A DNA stretch of 64,000 nt from Mangrovimonas sp. YM274 (GCF_030908385.1 NZ_CP133091.1:1594128-1658127); one strand, 5' to 3'; shown: positions 37,221 to 46,436, counted from the first letter of the stretch. Notes: generated by a model from the sequence alone, not told the origin. Numbers and translations: made by a program.

Positions 37221-37255
37221 CTATAAAAAGTTGACTTTATAAATATAGCTAATAT

Positions 37256-37786
37256 TTATAAAGCATCGTGTCCATCATCGATAGCATCTTTTTTGATAAG
37301 TGTTACGGGTTTTTGAAGAATGAGATTATTGGGATAGGTGATAAGGTCGCCGTTATCCAAACGTAAGTGCAATTGAAAAGCTCTAATGTCTTCAATAATG
37401 GCTTCAATAGGGAAATCCTTATCGTGAATTTGAATTTTGTCCCCTACTTTATAAGGGAATGAGAAAAACATGATCACTCCAGAGGTAATGTTGCTTAAAA
37501 TGGACCAAATGGCAAACAACCCAATCCCAATTACTGCGAATACCGATGAAAACACTAGGGCCATGTCTTCAAACTTAACCCCGAAAATAAAGGCGCCAAA
37601 AAGCAAACTTATCAATACCAAAGTTACCGTTGTATACCTGTTGATAAGGTGGATTCTAGCTTCGTTAATTCCACTATTTCGGCCAATTTTGGTAATGGCT
37701 GTTTTTAAGATGGCTCTTATGATTAGAAGAATGATAAGGAGGATAAAAGCCTTAATTAACTTGTCTTGATAAGCTTCAAAAAACAT
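37256..37786 (-). CDS. small MscS-family channel
   Basis: A 176-residue mechanosensitive channel-like protein with three hydrophobic spans and a short beta domain (FPYKVGDKIQIHDKDFPIEA). It lacks the large C-terminal vestibule of MscS. It is shorter than the paralogue at 19361 and probably a minimal channel. Monocistronic by spacing. Confidence 0.88.
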   Translation of the reverse strand: MFFEAYQDKLIKAFILLIILLIIRAILKTAITKIGRNSGINEARIHLINRYTTVTLVLISLLFGAFIFGVKFEDMALVFSSVFAVIGIGLFAIWSILSNITSGVIMFFSFPYKVGDKIQIHDKDFPIEAIIEDIRAFQLHLRLDNGDLITYPNNLILQKPVTLIKKDAIDDGHDAL

Positions 37787-37861
37787 AGTGGATACAATGA
37801 AATTCTTTAAACAAAGATAGCTGAGAAATTGGAATAAAAAACAGAAAAAGAATACCGATTT

Positions 37862-38449
37862 TTAATCAATCAAACCAAGTAGCGTTTTGTAAACAAGGTG
37901 GGTTGGGAGGCCTACAACATTAAAATAAGAGCCTTCAATTTTGGTAATGCCAATTTGCCCAATCCATTCTTGGATGCCGTAAGCTCCAGCTTTATCAAAA
38001 GGTTGGCAGGTGTTGATGTAGTAATTGATTTCTTCGGCTGTAAGGTCTTTAAAGGTCACCTTGGTAATGGCATTTACCGTTTTTTCAATGGAGGTGGTTG
38101 TAAAACATACCGAGGTAATGACTTCGTGGGTCTTCCCGCTCATGGAGCTTAACATTTGGAAGGCCTCTTGCTTAGTTTTGGGCTTGCCCAATGCTTCATT
38201 GTTGTGCCAAACAATGGTGTCGCTGGTAATGAGAATGGTATTTTCTTTAAGTTCCTCCTTAAAAGGGATGGCTTTTAGCTGAGCCAAATAATCACTGATC
38301 TCGAAATGTCTCAGCCTATTGGGATATTCTTCTTCAACAGGTTTTAGGACGATTTCAAAATCTAATCCAAGGTCTTTGAAAAACTGTTGCCTTCTGGGAG
38401 AACCAGAAGCTAGGACAATGTGGTAGGATTTTAGTTGGTCGTTCAGCAT
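37862..38449 (-). CDS. maf: Maf family nucleotide pyrophosphatase
   Basis: Hydrolyses non-canonical or modified NTPs. The family N-terminus is LASGSPRRQQFFKDLG, with the conserved ITSDTIV and LGKPKT motifs and the KAGAYGIQ segment. Length 195 is typical. Start overlaps the UbiA stop by one base (TAATG). Confidence 0.92.
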   Translation of the reverse strand: MLNDQLKSYHIVLASGSPRRQQFFKDLGLDFEIVLKPVEEEYPNRLRHFEISDYLAQLKAIPFKEELKENTILITSDTIVWHNNEALGKPKTKQEAFQMLSSMSGKTHEVITSVCFTTTSIEKTVNAITKVTFKDLTAEEINYYINTCQPFDKAGAYGIQEWIGQIGITKIEGSYFNVVGLPTHLVYKTLLGLID

Positions 38450-39363
38450 TAATCTAAAAGACTGTATTTATAAACAATCAAGGATAACATTCCTAGTAGC
38501 ATGACCAATTTAATCATATTGCTAATAAAATGAAATTCTTTTTTGCTTTCGGCCATAAAGATTTTGATGGATATGTAAAGCATTGGAGCAATGATAGCCC
38601 CAAGAAAATAGACGACAGCCACCATATTTCCGTACAAATAGTTGATTAAATAATAAATGGCGCCTCCTAGGGGAATGAAGGAAACGGCAAAGACAATTTT
38701 CTTGGCGCGTTCACGGCCAATAGCAATGGGCAAAGTATTCATTCCAGCTTTGTAATCGCCATCAATGTCCTCGATGTCTTTGATCATTTCACGCAATAAA
38801 TTTAAAATGAAAGCGAAAAGGGCATAATCCCATAAAATGGTGAAAAATGTCAATTGCGTTTCTTGGTTGGCGGGTGTAATAGCGGGAATGAGTTCAAATA
38901 ACCCAACAATTATGAGGCTTAAAGCTACCATAGCCGAAATAACCAGATTTCCAACCAAGGGCATGGGTTTTAAATAGGATGCATACACATACAGTAATCC
39001 CGAAACAATAATGAAGGTTGCAAAAAAGGCACTTTTACCTACCAAGTGTGATAAATAGAATCCAAGACCAACTCCTATGACATTAAAGGCAATAAAAAGG
39101 TTGTTGGCCGCTTGTTCCGAAACGGTTTTGCCAACAATAACGTGGTCTGGCTTGTTAATTAAATCGGTTTCCACATCGTAGATGTCATTGATAACATATC
39201 CTCCTGCAGCAATGCACAAAGTAGCTAATACCAAAAGTGAAAACCCAAATAAGTTTAAAGTGATGTCTACCCCAAATGGCTCAAAAAAAGCGTATTTAAT
39301 GAGGTATTGCATTAAGGCAATCATTAGGAGGTTCTTCCAGCGGATTAGTTTTAGTATTTCCAA
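38449..39363 (-). CDS. UbiA-type prenyltransferase (geranylgeranylglycerol-phosphate type)
   Basis: Polytopic membrane prenyltransferase with the two Asp-rich motifs NDIYDVETDLINKPD and DIEDIDGDYKAGMNTLP, about eight membrane spans and 304 residues. In Bacteroidota this gene beside maf and kdsC is annotated as geranylgeranylglycerol-phosphate geranylgeranyltransferase. The actual acceptor is unproved here, and a menaquinone-like role cannot be excluded. Confidence 0.85.
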   Translation of the reverse strand: MEILKLIRWKNLLMIALMQYLIKYAFFEPFGVDITLNLFGFSLLVLATLCIAAGGYVINDIYDVETDLINKPDHVIVGKTVSEQAANNLFIAFNVIGVGLGFYLSHLVGKSAFFATFIIVSGLLYVYASYLKPMPLVGNLVISAMVALSLIIVGLFELIPAITPANQETQLTFFTILWDYALFAFILNLLREMIKDIEDIDGDYKAGMNTLPIAIGRERAKKIVFAVSFIPLGGAIYYLINYLYGNMVAVVYFLGAIIAPMLYISIKIFMAESKKEFHFISNMIKLVMLLGMLSLIVYKYSLLD

Positions 39364-39397
39364 GTTGATGTTGTTTAGTTAGTCAGGCTTTGTTGGG

Positions 39398-39928
39398 TTA
39401 ATCGTATTTGGCGCTAAAATTACTGTTCCATTTGCCTTGTACTTTCAAGACTTGCTCAATCACATCGCGAACAGCTCCTTTACCGCCCTTTTTATGAGAC
39501 ACATATTTGGAAATGGCTTTTATTTCAGGTACGGCATCCTGAGGACAACATGGTAAGCCTGCTAAAGACATTACAGGGTAATCTGGGATATCGTCACCCA
39601 TATACAACACATTTTCTATGTTGATATTGTTGTTGTCAAGGTACTCGTTGAGCTTTTCAATTTTATCATGGGTTCCCAAATACACATCCTTAATGCCTAG
39701 ACCATTTAACCGTAAACGAACTCCTTCGTTAGAGCCTCCGGAAATGATGCAGATATGAAACCCCGCATCGATGGCAGTTTTCAGTGCAAACCCATCTTTA
39801 ATGTTCATGGTTCTGAGCATTTCGCCAGAAGTGGTTACGGTAATAGTACCATCGGTAAGCACACCATCAACGTCAAAAATAAAGGTAGTGATGTGTTCTA
39901 AGTATTCTTTATAGCTTTTATCTTCCAT
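39398..39928 (-). CDS. kdsC: KdsC-like HAD phosphatase (KDO 8-phosphate phosphatase)
   Basis: Removes phosphate from KDO 8-phosphate in lipopolysaccharide synthesis. HAD motif I FDVDGVLTDG, motif II IISGGSNEG, motif III-type Lys in HDKIEK, and motif IV YMGDDIPDYP. Length 176 from Met7 of the longest frame (39928), which matches the family; the longer start (39946) would lie further into the upstream gene. Overlaps the DUF2520 gene. Confidence 0.9.
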   Translation of the reverse strand: MEDKSYKEYLEHITTFIFDVDGVLTDGTITVTTSGEMLRTMNIKDGFALKTAIDAGFHICIISGGSNEGVRLRLNGLGIKDVYLGTHDKIEKLNEYLDNNNINIENVLYMGDDIPDYPVMSLAGLPCCPQDAVPEIKAISKYVSHKKGGKGAVRDVIEQVLKVQGKWNSNFSAKYD

Positions 39929-40676
39929 GGGTTTTCTTGATTGCACTGGTAAGCAGTTTGTAGATGGCTTCGTGCTGCGGATTCTCCAGTAATTTTAAAT
40001 GTTTTTGAATTGTTTTTTTGTCGTTGCGCTTGGCAGGACCTGTTTGGGCCATATATGGGGACATGTCCTGAACTTTTTTAGCTGTCTCCATAATGAGCGG
40101 CTTTAGGATTTCAAATTCCACACCTTGGCTTTCGGTAATTTCATGAGCAACACGATACAGTTGATTGGTGAAATTGTTCACAAAAACAGCCGCTAAATGC
40201 AAAGCTCTTCGTTGATCACTATTTACTTTATAAACATTGGAGCCTAAAGCTTCTCCTAGTTTTTGTAAAAGAGGAAGGTTTTCTCTTTTCAAAACTTCAA
40301 TGCAAATGGGGACATCGGTAAAATTTAAGTCAGCTCCTTTAGTGAAGGTCTGTAACGGATAAAAGACGCCTCTTTGGTGTTTTTTGTCTAAATCGTGGAT
40401 GCCTACACTTCCAGAAGTATGTACGACCAATCTGCCTTCAAAAGGTAAGTTGGAAGACAGTTCTGTTACAGCATCATCACTTACCGCAATTATGTAGACG
40501 TCACTTTGGATAAGTTGTGAAAGGTCGTTTGTTACAGAAACTTCATTTTTGTAGGTCTCCAAAGAAGCCAGATGTCTGTTGTACCATTGGTTTACAGACA
40601 CCGATTCGGACTTTTTAAGAGCCTTGTATAAGTGTGTAGCCACATTACCGGCACCGAGTATGCTAACTGAAATCAT
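39918..40676 (-). CDS. Rossmann-like/DUF2520 domain protein
   Basis: NAD(P)-binding N-terminus (SILGAGNVATHLYKAL; IIAVSDDAVTELS) and a helical C-terminal DUF2520 domain (AVFVNNFTNQLYRVAHEITE; GPAKRNDKKTIQKHL). Resembles 6-phosphogluconate/ketopantoate-reductase-like enzymes; reaction unknown. Heads the kdsC-ubiA-maf minus-strand series. Confidence 0.88.
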   Translation of the reverse strand: MISVSILGAGNVATHLYKALKKSESVSVNQWYNRHLASLETYKNEVSVTNDLSQLIQSDVYIIAVSDDAVTELSSNLPFEGRLVVHTSGSVGIHDLDKKHQRGVFYPLQTFTKGADLNFTDVPICIEVLKRENLPLLQKLGEALGSNVYKVNSDQRRALHLAAVFVNNFTNQLYRVAHEITESQGVEFEILKPLIMETAKKVQDMSPYMAQTGPAKRNDKKTIQKHLKLLENPQHEAIYKLLTSAIKKTHGR

Positions 40677-40734
40677 GCTGCTAAATTAAGTAAGTCTTGC
40701 ATGATATGAAAGGGATATGATTTATCTTTGTTGG

Positions 40735-41127
40735 ATGTCCAAAAAAGATATTCAAAACAGAGCCGATATTCATTTGTTGGTAACGACGTTTTACAAAAAA
40801 GTGAGAACCGATGAGGTTTTAGGGCCTTTTTTCAATCCTGTCATAAAAGATTGGGAGGCCCATTTTGAACATTTGACTACTTTTTGGGAGTCGAGTTTGT
40901 TTTTAAAGACCAAATATTACGGCAATCCGTTGGAGGTTCATGTAAAAGTAGATCGAGAAACCAACCACAGGATAACCGAATTGCATTTTGGGCTTTGGCT
41001 CAATTTGTGGGTACAAACCATAGACGAACTGTTTGAGGGCGAATATGCCGAAAATGCCAAACACAGGGCAAGAAAAATGGGCAGCTTTCTTTATTTGAAT
41101 ATTTTCCAAGCCAGACAAACTCCTTAA
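40735..41127 (+). CDS. group III truncated haemoglobin
   Basis: A 2/2 globin of about 130 residues. The proximal histidine and nearby residues fit HITELHFGLWLNLW near residue 80, and the distal side fits DWEAHFEHLTTFWESSL. Possible roles are O2/NO binding or detoxification. The ATG at 40735 is preferred to the frame from 40717. A -7-like box TATCTTTG (40723-40730) ends five bases before it, which would make the message nearly leaderless. Confidence 0.88.
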   Translation: MSKKDIQNRADIHLLVTTFYKKVRTDEVLGPFFNPVIKDWEAHFEHLTTFWESSLFLKTKYYGNPLEVHVKVDRETNHRITELHFGLWLNLWVQTIDELFEGEYAENAKHRARKMGSFLYLNIFQARQTP

Positions 41128-41204
41128 AAGTTTCAGGGATTTTAACATAAGTAAGTAAAGTAAATACCTTAAATTTGCGCGAGCTAAAATAAGTGTCTCA
41201 TATT

Positions 41205-44200
41205 ATGCAAAATAAACTTGCCAAAATTCTATTCTCAACACGACTTACCGCTATTTTATTTATTGTTTTTGCCGCAGCCATGATTGCTGGTACCTTTATG
41301 GACAAGAACATGGATACTTCGCCAACGCCGTATTCTAGGCAGCTAATCTATAATGCCTGGTGGTTTGAAGCCATAATGGGAATCTTTGTAATTAACTTTA
41401 TTGGAAACATTTTTAAATACAGACTTTTTTCTAAGGAAAAATGGGATGTTTTACTGTTGCACCTTGCCTTTATCTTTATTCTTTTAGGTGCTTTTGTAAC
41501 CCGCTATATTGGTTATGAAGGAATGATGCCTATTCGAGAGGGAGCAACCGAAGATACATTCTTGTCGCAAAAAACATACGTTACAGCCTACATTGATGGT
41601 GATATGGTTATTGATGGACAGGCACAGCGTAGGGTCATTCAAAAAGAAGTGGATTTTTCACCACGTTTAAATAATAGTTTCAGTGTAGATACCGATTATG
41701 ATGGACAGCCCGTTTCTATAGAATTAGAAAAGTTTGTGGCCGGTGCTGAACGTGATATTGTTCCAGATGAATCTGGTGAAGAATATTTAAAGGTGGTTGA
41801 ATCCGGTGGAGGGGCGCCTCACAATCATTTCTTAAAAAGTGGAGAAGTACAAAGTATTCACAATACCCTGTTTTCACTTAATAAATTCGTGGATGGTGCC
41901 GTAAATATTACTCACAATAATGGAAAGCTTTTAATCCAATCGCCTTTTGAAGGGGAATATTTAACCATGGCAACGGGCACACAAGGAACATTGGTTAAGG
42001 ATAGTATCCAACCTTTGGCTTTACGTTCTCGTTACATTATTGGGAATATGCAAATGGTATTTCCAAAGCCTGTGGTTAAAGGTGTGTTTGATATTGTTGA
42101 AAAACCTCAAATACTAAAAGGTGATGAAGATGGATTGGTGTTTAAAGTTACTGCTAATGGCGAAACGGAACGCGTGAGGGTTTTAGGAGGAAAGGGTAGC
42201 GACAATTCTTTTGAACAAATTAAAGTAGGTGGTTTGGATGTAGCCGTAAAATACGGTTCCAAAAGAATCAAATTGCCATTCAGTATCAAGTTGAACGATT
42301 TTATTGCAGAACGTTATCCGGGTACTGAAAATAGTTATTCATCTTATGCTAGTGAAATTACGGTTTTCGATAAGGAAAATGGAGATTTCAATTACCGCGT
42401 TTTTATGAATAATATCCTGGATCATGAAGGGTACCGATTCTTCCAAGCTAGTTTTGATCCAGATGAAAAAGGAACGGTGTTGTCTGTAAACCATGATTTC
42501 TGGGGAACTTGGATTACCTATATTGGGTATTTTTTATTGTACTTTGGTTTATTGGCTATCTTGTTTACCAAAGGCACTCGTTTTGCCGATTTAAGAAGGA
42601 TGTTGGATAAAGTAAAGAATAAAAAAGCGGCCTTAACAGTTGCTGTCTTGCTATTCGGTTTACAAGGATTTTCCCAAGAACATACGCAAGGCGATGGACA
42701 TGACCATGAGCGTCCAACCAAAACGCAGATAGATTCTGTATTGCGTGCCAATATCACGCCTAAGGAAGAGGCAGCTAAGTTTGGTAGAATGGTCATTCAG
42801 GATTACAGTGGTCGTATGATGCCAATGAATACTTATGCTTCGGAAATGTTGCGTAAGTTGAGTAAGCACGATACTTATGAAGAATTTGATGCCAACCAAG
42901 TACTGTTGTCCATTCAGGAAAGTCCTATGTTATGGTACAATGTACCGGTGATTTATTTGAAACCTAGAAAGGCAGATTCCATCAGAAGTATCATTGGGGT
43001 GCCAAAGGACCAGAAGTATGTTGCTTTGGTAGATTTTTTCAATGAAGTTGGAAGTTTTAAGCTGCAACCGTATTTGGATAGAATGACCAATGTGAATGAG
43101 TTGAATGCTTATGAAAAGGAGTTTAAGGAAGCCGAACAGCGCGTGTATTTATTGTACAATGCTATAGAAGGGCGTTCCATGAAAATATTCCCTCTGCCTA
43201 ACGACTCTAATAACAAATGGATTTCGTCTTTAGAGTTTAGGGAAGAAGGCTACCGTGAAAAAATTGAGGATTCCTTGTATGGCAACTTTATCAACGTAGG
43301 GTTTAGCGCTTACTTGATGAATTTGCATCAGGCCAAACAAACAGGTGATTATTCCAAAGCAGATGAAATGTTGGGGGCCTTCAAGAAAACACAACATCGG
43401 TTGGGAGAACAAGTGATGCTTTCTGAGAAGAAGATCGATGCAGAAATTACCTATAACAAGTACGATATTTTCAAGAAACTGTTCAGTTGGTACATGTATG
43501 CAGGGACGTTTCTGTTTATTGTCATCATTGTTCAGATTTTTAAGGAAAAGAGCAAAGCTTTGTCAGTCTTGGCAAGTGTTTTTAAAGTGTCTATCATCGT
43601 GCTTTTTGCATTGCATACCCTAGGTTTGATAGTGCGTTGGTATATTTCTGGCCACGCACCTTGGAGTGATGCTTACGAGTCTATGATTTATGTAGCTTGG
43701 GCAACCATGTTGTTCGGGTTGATTTTCGGTAGAAAAAGTGATTTGACTTTTGCAGCCACAGCCTTTGTTACTTCTATGATTTTAATGGTAGCACACTGGA
43801 ACTGGATGGATCCGGCCATTGCCAACCTGCAACCTGTTTTGAACTCTTATTGGTTGATGATCCACGTGGCTGTAATCGTGGCAAGTTATGGTCCGTTTAC
43901 TCTTGGAATGATATTGGGAGTCGTGTCTCTTTTATTGATGATTTTTACTACGGAAAAGAATAAATCCAAAATGTCTTTAAATATTCAAGAATTGACCATT
44001 ATCAATGAAATGGCCTTAACGGTGGGTCTTGTAATGTTGACCATTGGGAACTTCCTAGGAGGAATGTGGGCCAATGAAAGTTGGGGGCGTTATTGGGGAT
44101 GGGATCCAAAGGAAACATGGGCCTTGATCAGTATCATGATTTATGGATTTGTTATCCACATGCGTTTGGTGCCAGGATTACGAGGTAGATATGGTTTTAA

Positions 44201-44393
44201 CCTGGCATCCATCATTGCTTTCTCAAGTATTTTGTTTACCTATTTTGGGGTTAATTTCTATCTGTCAGGGTTACATTCTTACCAATCGGGACAACAAATT
44301 GCTAGTTTGAATATTATTGCCATTGCTGTAGGGATTGTAGCTGTTTTGGGAGTATTGGCTTATAGAAAATATGCAAAGTATTATAAGAAATAA
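41205..44393 (+). CDS. ResB-CcsA fused cytochrome c biogenesis protein
   Basis: System II haem handling and ligation to apocytochrome c, with both subunits in one chain of about 1062 residues. The N-terminal part is ResB-like: membrane spans, then a periplasmic region, with HFLKSGEVQSIH. An internal hydrophobic segment is followed by a His/Asp-rich stretch (EHTQGDGHDHERP). The C-terminal CcsA part has the haem-handling WWD region WGRYWGWDPKETWALI and several membrane helices. The ATG at 41205 is better than the GTG at 41193, although both give the same N-terminal helix. A -7-like TAAATTTG lies at 41170-41177. Confidence 0.93.
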   Translation: MQNKLAKILFSTRLTAILFIVFAAAMIAGTFMDKNMDTSPTPYSRQLIYNAWWFEAIMGIFVINFIGNIFKYRLFSKEKWDVLLLHLAFIFILLGAFVTRYIGYEGMMPIREGATEDTFLSQKTYVTAYIDGDMVIDGQAQRRVIQKEVDFSPRLNNSFSVDTDYDGQPVSIELEKFVAGAERDIVPDESGEEYLKVVESGGGAPHNHFLKSGEVQSIHNTLFSLNKFVDGAVNITHNNGKLLIQSPFEGEYLTMATGTQGTLVKDSIQPLALRSRYIIGNMQMVFPKPVVKGVFDIVEKPQILKGDEDGLVFKVTANGETERVRVLGGKGSDNSFEQIKVGGLDVAVKYGSKRIKLPFSIKLNDFIAERYPGTENSYSSYASEITVFDKENGDFNYRVFMNNILDHEGYRFFQASFDPDEKGTVLSVNHDFWGTWITYIGYFLLYFGLLAILFTKGTRFADLRRMLDKVKNKKAALTVAVLLFGLQGFSQEHTQGDGHDHERPTKTQIDSVLRANITPKEEAAKFGRMVIQDYSGRMMPMNTYASEMLRKLSKHDTYEEFDANQVLLSIQESPMLWYNVPVIYLKPRKADSIRSIIGVPKDQKYVALVDFFNEVGSFKLQPYLDRMTNVNELNAYEKEFKEAEQRVYLLYNAIEGRSMKIFPLPNDSNNKWISSLEFREEGYREKIEDSLYGNFINVGFSAYLMNLHQAKQTGDYSKADEMLGAFKKTQHRLGEQVMLSEKKIDAEITYNKYDIFKKLFSWYMYAGTFLFIVIIVQIFKEKSKALSVLASVFKVSIIVLFALHTLGLIVRWYISGHAPWSDAYESMIYVAWATMLFGLIFGRKSDLTFAATAFVTSMILMVAHWNWMDPAIANLQPVLNSYWLMIHVAVIVASYGPFTLGMILGVVSLLLMIFTTEKNKSKMSLNIQELTIINEMALTVGLVMLTIGNFLGGMWANESWGRYWGWDPKETWALISIMIYGFVIHMRLVPGLRGRYGFNLASIIAFSSILFTYFGVNFYLSGLHSYQSGQQIASLNIIAIAVGIVAVLGVLAYRKYAKYYKK

Positions 44394-44412
44394 AATTCCT
44401 GGATTTATAAAT

Positions 44413-44451
44413 AAAACAAAAGGCGCCAACTTAGTTGGCGCCTTTTGTTTT
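44413..44451. terminator. strong bidirectional terminator between convergent genes
   Basis: 18-bp stem containing GGCGCCAAC / GTTGGCGCC with a 3-base loop, flanked by A and T runs. It serves the ResB-CcsA gene on the plus strand and the DUF3307 gene on the minus strand. Confidence 0.9.
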
Positions 44452-44467
44452 TTATACAATGTCCTAT

Positions 44468-45184
44468 CTACAACAACCTAAGAGCAAATTTATAGGCCAT
44501 GCTGAACATGATAGCCAAACCAAAGCTTAAAAGAGTGCCTATTAGGATATATTCGGTTAATTTTCGGTCTTTGGCTTTAGAAAGGTCTCCAAACCTAAAT
44601 ACGGATTTGGCAGCTATTAAAAAGCCAATGCCGGCCCAATAGCCCATTAATATAAAGGCGAATACAAACAGACGTTCTAATATGCCAATGTAGGCACCGG
44701 CGCTTTCCAAGGATTCGTCTATGGTGTCTTCTTCCAATTGCCATTTGGAGATCACCGTTTTCATAATAACCGAAGAGACCGATGTGATTCCTAATAGGCA
44801 GCAAATAAATAGAAGTACTTTGCTGTTGAGCAACTCACTGAAGCTGAACTGTACAGGAGCGTAGGCGTAGGCTATCGCTGTAATTACTGCTATGTGGGCT
44901 AATTGGTCTAAAACAAATAGAAGTCGGTTGTTCTTTTGATTTCTGAATTGCAGTTTTAACAAATCGATGACGTAATGGGATATGGTAATGCTTAAGATGC
45001 CTATCCAATAGGAGCTATCTGCTCTTAACAAAAGTATAAGCAAGGCAAAATGAATGGCAATATGCCAATAAAGGTATTTGGATTTATAAGTTTTTGCTTC
45101 CTTGTCGGCTACCCATTTGGCGGGTTGCAATACAAAATCCCCAAGGATATGGGCAAGCATTAGTTTGATAATTAGGTGAATCAT
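44468..45184 (-). CDS. DUF3307 polytopic membrane protein, partner of SatD
   Basis: 238 residues with six to seven hydrophobic segments. Four His/Asp pairs are spaced four residues apart and fall in or next to the hydrophobic segments of the first half: H12-xxx-D16 (AHILGDFVLQ), H41-xxx-H45, H70-xxx-D74 (ISHYVIDLLK) and D93-xxx-H97 (LDQLAH). This looks like a metal site in or at the membrane, similar in style to DUF457/YdjM-type membrane hydrolases. That reading is inference. The C-terminal half has a conserved ESAGAYIGILERLFVFAFIL helix. The start overlaps the SatD stop by four bases (ATGA), so the two are made together. Confidence 0.85.
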   Translation of the reverse strand: MIHLIIKLMLAHILGDFVLQPAKWVADKEAKTYKSKYLYWHIAIHFALLILLLRADSSYWIGILSITISHYVIDLLKLQFRNQKNNRLLFVLDQLAHIAVITAIAYAYAPVQFSFSELLNSKVLLFICCLLGITSVSSVIMKTVISKWQLEEDTIDESLESAGAYIGILERLFVFAFILMGYWAGIGFLIAAKSVFRFGDLSKAKDRKLTEYILIGTLLSFGLAIMFSMAYKFALRLL

Positions 45185-45780
45185 AGTTGTGTGATTTGGG
45201 ACTTGTAGTAGTTTATAAGTTTTACAATCTCGTCATGTCCAGCGCGTTTTAAGCCTTGACTGATATTGCCTTGTGTGGTATCAAACATATCCGCCAATTC
45301 TATCTGGTTCATGTTAGGATGTTCTAAGGCTGCTTTTAGTAAACGTGCTGAAGTGGGTGTCCAATTGTTCATGCTTAGCAATGCTAGGTCAAACATGATA
45401 TTCAAGGTTTGGTCTAGTTGAGAAAATGGCGATTGTATAGCTAAGGTGGTTTTCTTTAATTGCTCAAAACACTTGCCGGAATTGATAAAAGCAGTACCAT
45501 TGGATTCGGTGATTTTGTTTGCTGTATAACTTTTCTCTCCAAGGCCTATGGCCAATCTAGCGTCTATTTTTTTTAGCTGTTTTATAGAGGCTTTTATTAA
45601 AATGGCGGCTTCAAGAGCTGTGTCCGGGGGTGTTTCCAGTTGAAAGCTGTCACCTCTGTAAATTTCCCATTGTTGTGGAGTGCCTCCATAGAGTGTTAGT
45701 GCTCCTTTGAGAGCAGGCATCCATTCATTGGGCTCTAGGCTTCTTGAATTTATAATATCGCCAGTTATAATGCTGGTCAT
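45181..45780 (-). CDS. SatD-family protein with cyclase-like core and HTH
   Basis: SatD is a family of unknown function. Reading this copy, the N-terminal domain follows the palm fold of class III cyclases and GGDEF enzymes. Strand 1 has ITGDIINSR (Asp8). The hairpin is YRGDSFQLE (Asp44, comparable to GGDEF). Then come a helix, strand ARLAIGLGE (74-82, like SIGIA) and GTAFINSGKCFEQL (95-108, like the GDxVNxAARL region). The C-terminal HTH is at about 157-181 (NQIELADMFDTTQGNISQGL). No membrane segment. Only two acidic positions are obvious, so activity cannot be presumed. First gene of the pair with DUF3307; promoter region holds a 21-base direct repeat. Confidence 0.85.
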   Translation of the reverse strand: MTSIITGDIINSRSLEPNEWMPALKGALTLYGGTPQQWEIYRGDSFQLETPPDTALEAAILIKASIKQLKKIDARLAIGLGEKSYTANKITESNGTAFINSGKCFEQLKKTTLAIQSPFSQLDQTLNIMFDLALLSMNNWTPTSARLLKAALEHPNMNQIELADMFDTTQGNISQGLKRAGHDEIVKLINYYKSQITQL

Positions 45781-45801
45781 GACTTTTTATTGTTTATTTA
45801 T

Positions 45802-45850
45802 TATCACTTTAAAAGCTAATATATTAAAATATCACTTTAAAAGCTAATAT
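45802..45850. promoter_or_regulatory. tandem operator-like repeat ahead of SatD
   Basis: TATCACTTTAAAAGCTAATAT occurs twice without mismatch (45802-45822 and 45830-45850), 28 bases apart, starting 22 bases upstream of the SatD ATG. The first-copy/second-copy gap is A/T only. The SatD HTH is a natural candidate to bind it. Confidence 0.6.
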
Positions 45851-45944
45851 TTTTTAATATAATATTTCTAGCAAATATTCTTATACATTTATACTATGCT
45901 AAAAAAGTATAAAAAAGTAGGGTCTTTAACTAAAAAGCATTGAT

Positions 45945-46394
45945 ATGAAATTAATAAAAGAATTTAAGGAATTTGCAGTAAAAGGAAATATGATTGATAT
46001 GGCAGTAGGGATCATCATAGGGGCTTCCTTCAATAAAGTTGTTGATGTGTTGGTTAAAAATGTGTTTATGCCGCCTTTATCCCTGTTGTCAAATGGGATT
46101 AATTTTGAGGACAAACGCATAATACTAAGGGAAGCTGTAATAGATGTTTCCGGTAAAGTTGTTTCTGAAGAAGTTGCTATTGGTTATGGGGCATTTTTGG
46201 AAACCTTATTGGATTTTTTAATTGTTGGGTTTACCGTATTTATTGTGGTGAAGTTTATGAATCGTCTTCGCAATCGAGCTCAAAATACTGCAGATAAGAC
46301 TGTGGCAACGCCTAAGGATATTGAGTTGCTGTCTCAGTTAAACACGCTTATGGAAGAACAAAACAGCCTTTTAAAGGCCCGTTTAAAAGATTGA
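45945..46394 (+). CDS. mscL: large-conductance mechanosensitive channel MscL
   Basis: Osmotic safety valve of the inner membrane. The N-terminus MKLIKEFKEFAVKGNMIDMA, then VGIIIGASFNKVVDVLVKN, two membrane spans and a C-terminal helical bundle (MEEQNSLLKARLKD) make a full-length 149-residue protein. Divergent from SatD, with about 160 bases between them. Confidence 0.95.
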   Translation: MKLIKEFKEFAVKGNMIDMAVGIIIGASFNKVVDVLVKNVFMPPLSLLSNGINFEDKRIILREAVIDVSGKVVSEEVAIGYGAFLETLLDFLIVGFTVFIVVKFMNRLRNRAQNTADKTVATPKDIELLSQLNTLMEEQNSLLKARLKD

Positions 46395-46436
46395 GAGCTA
46401 TTACAAGTTTCCAGCAAAAAGAACTACCTTTAAGAC

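Noticed and set aside
45802..45850. CRISPR-like array
   Set aside because: Only two units with a 7-base spacer and no cas genes; better read as an operator.
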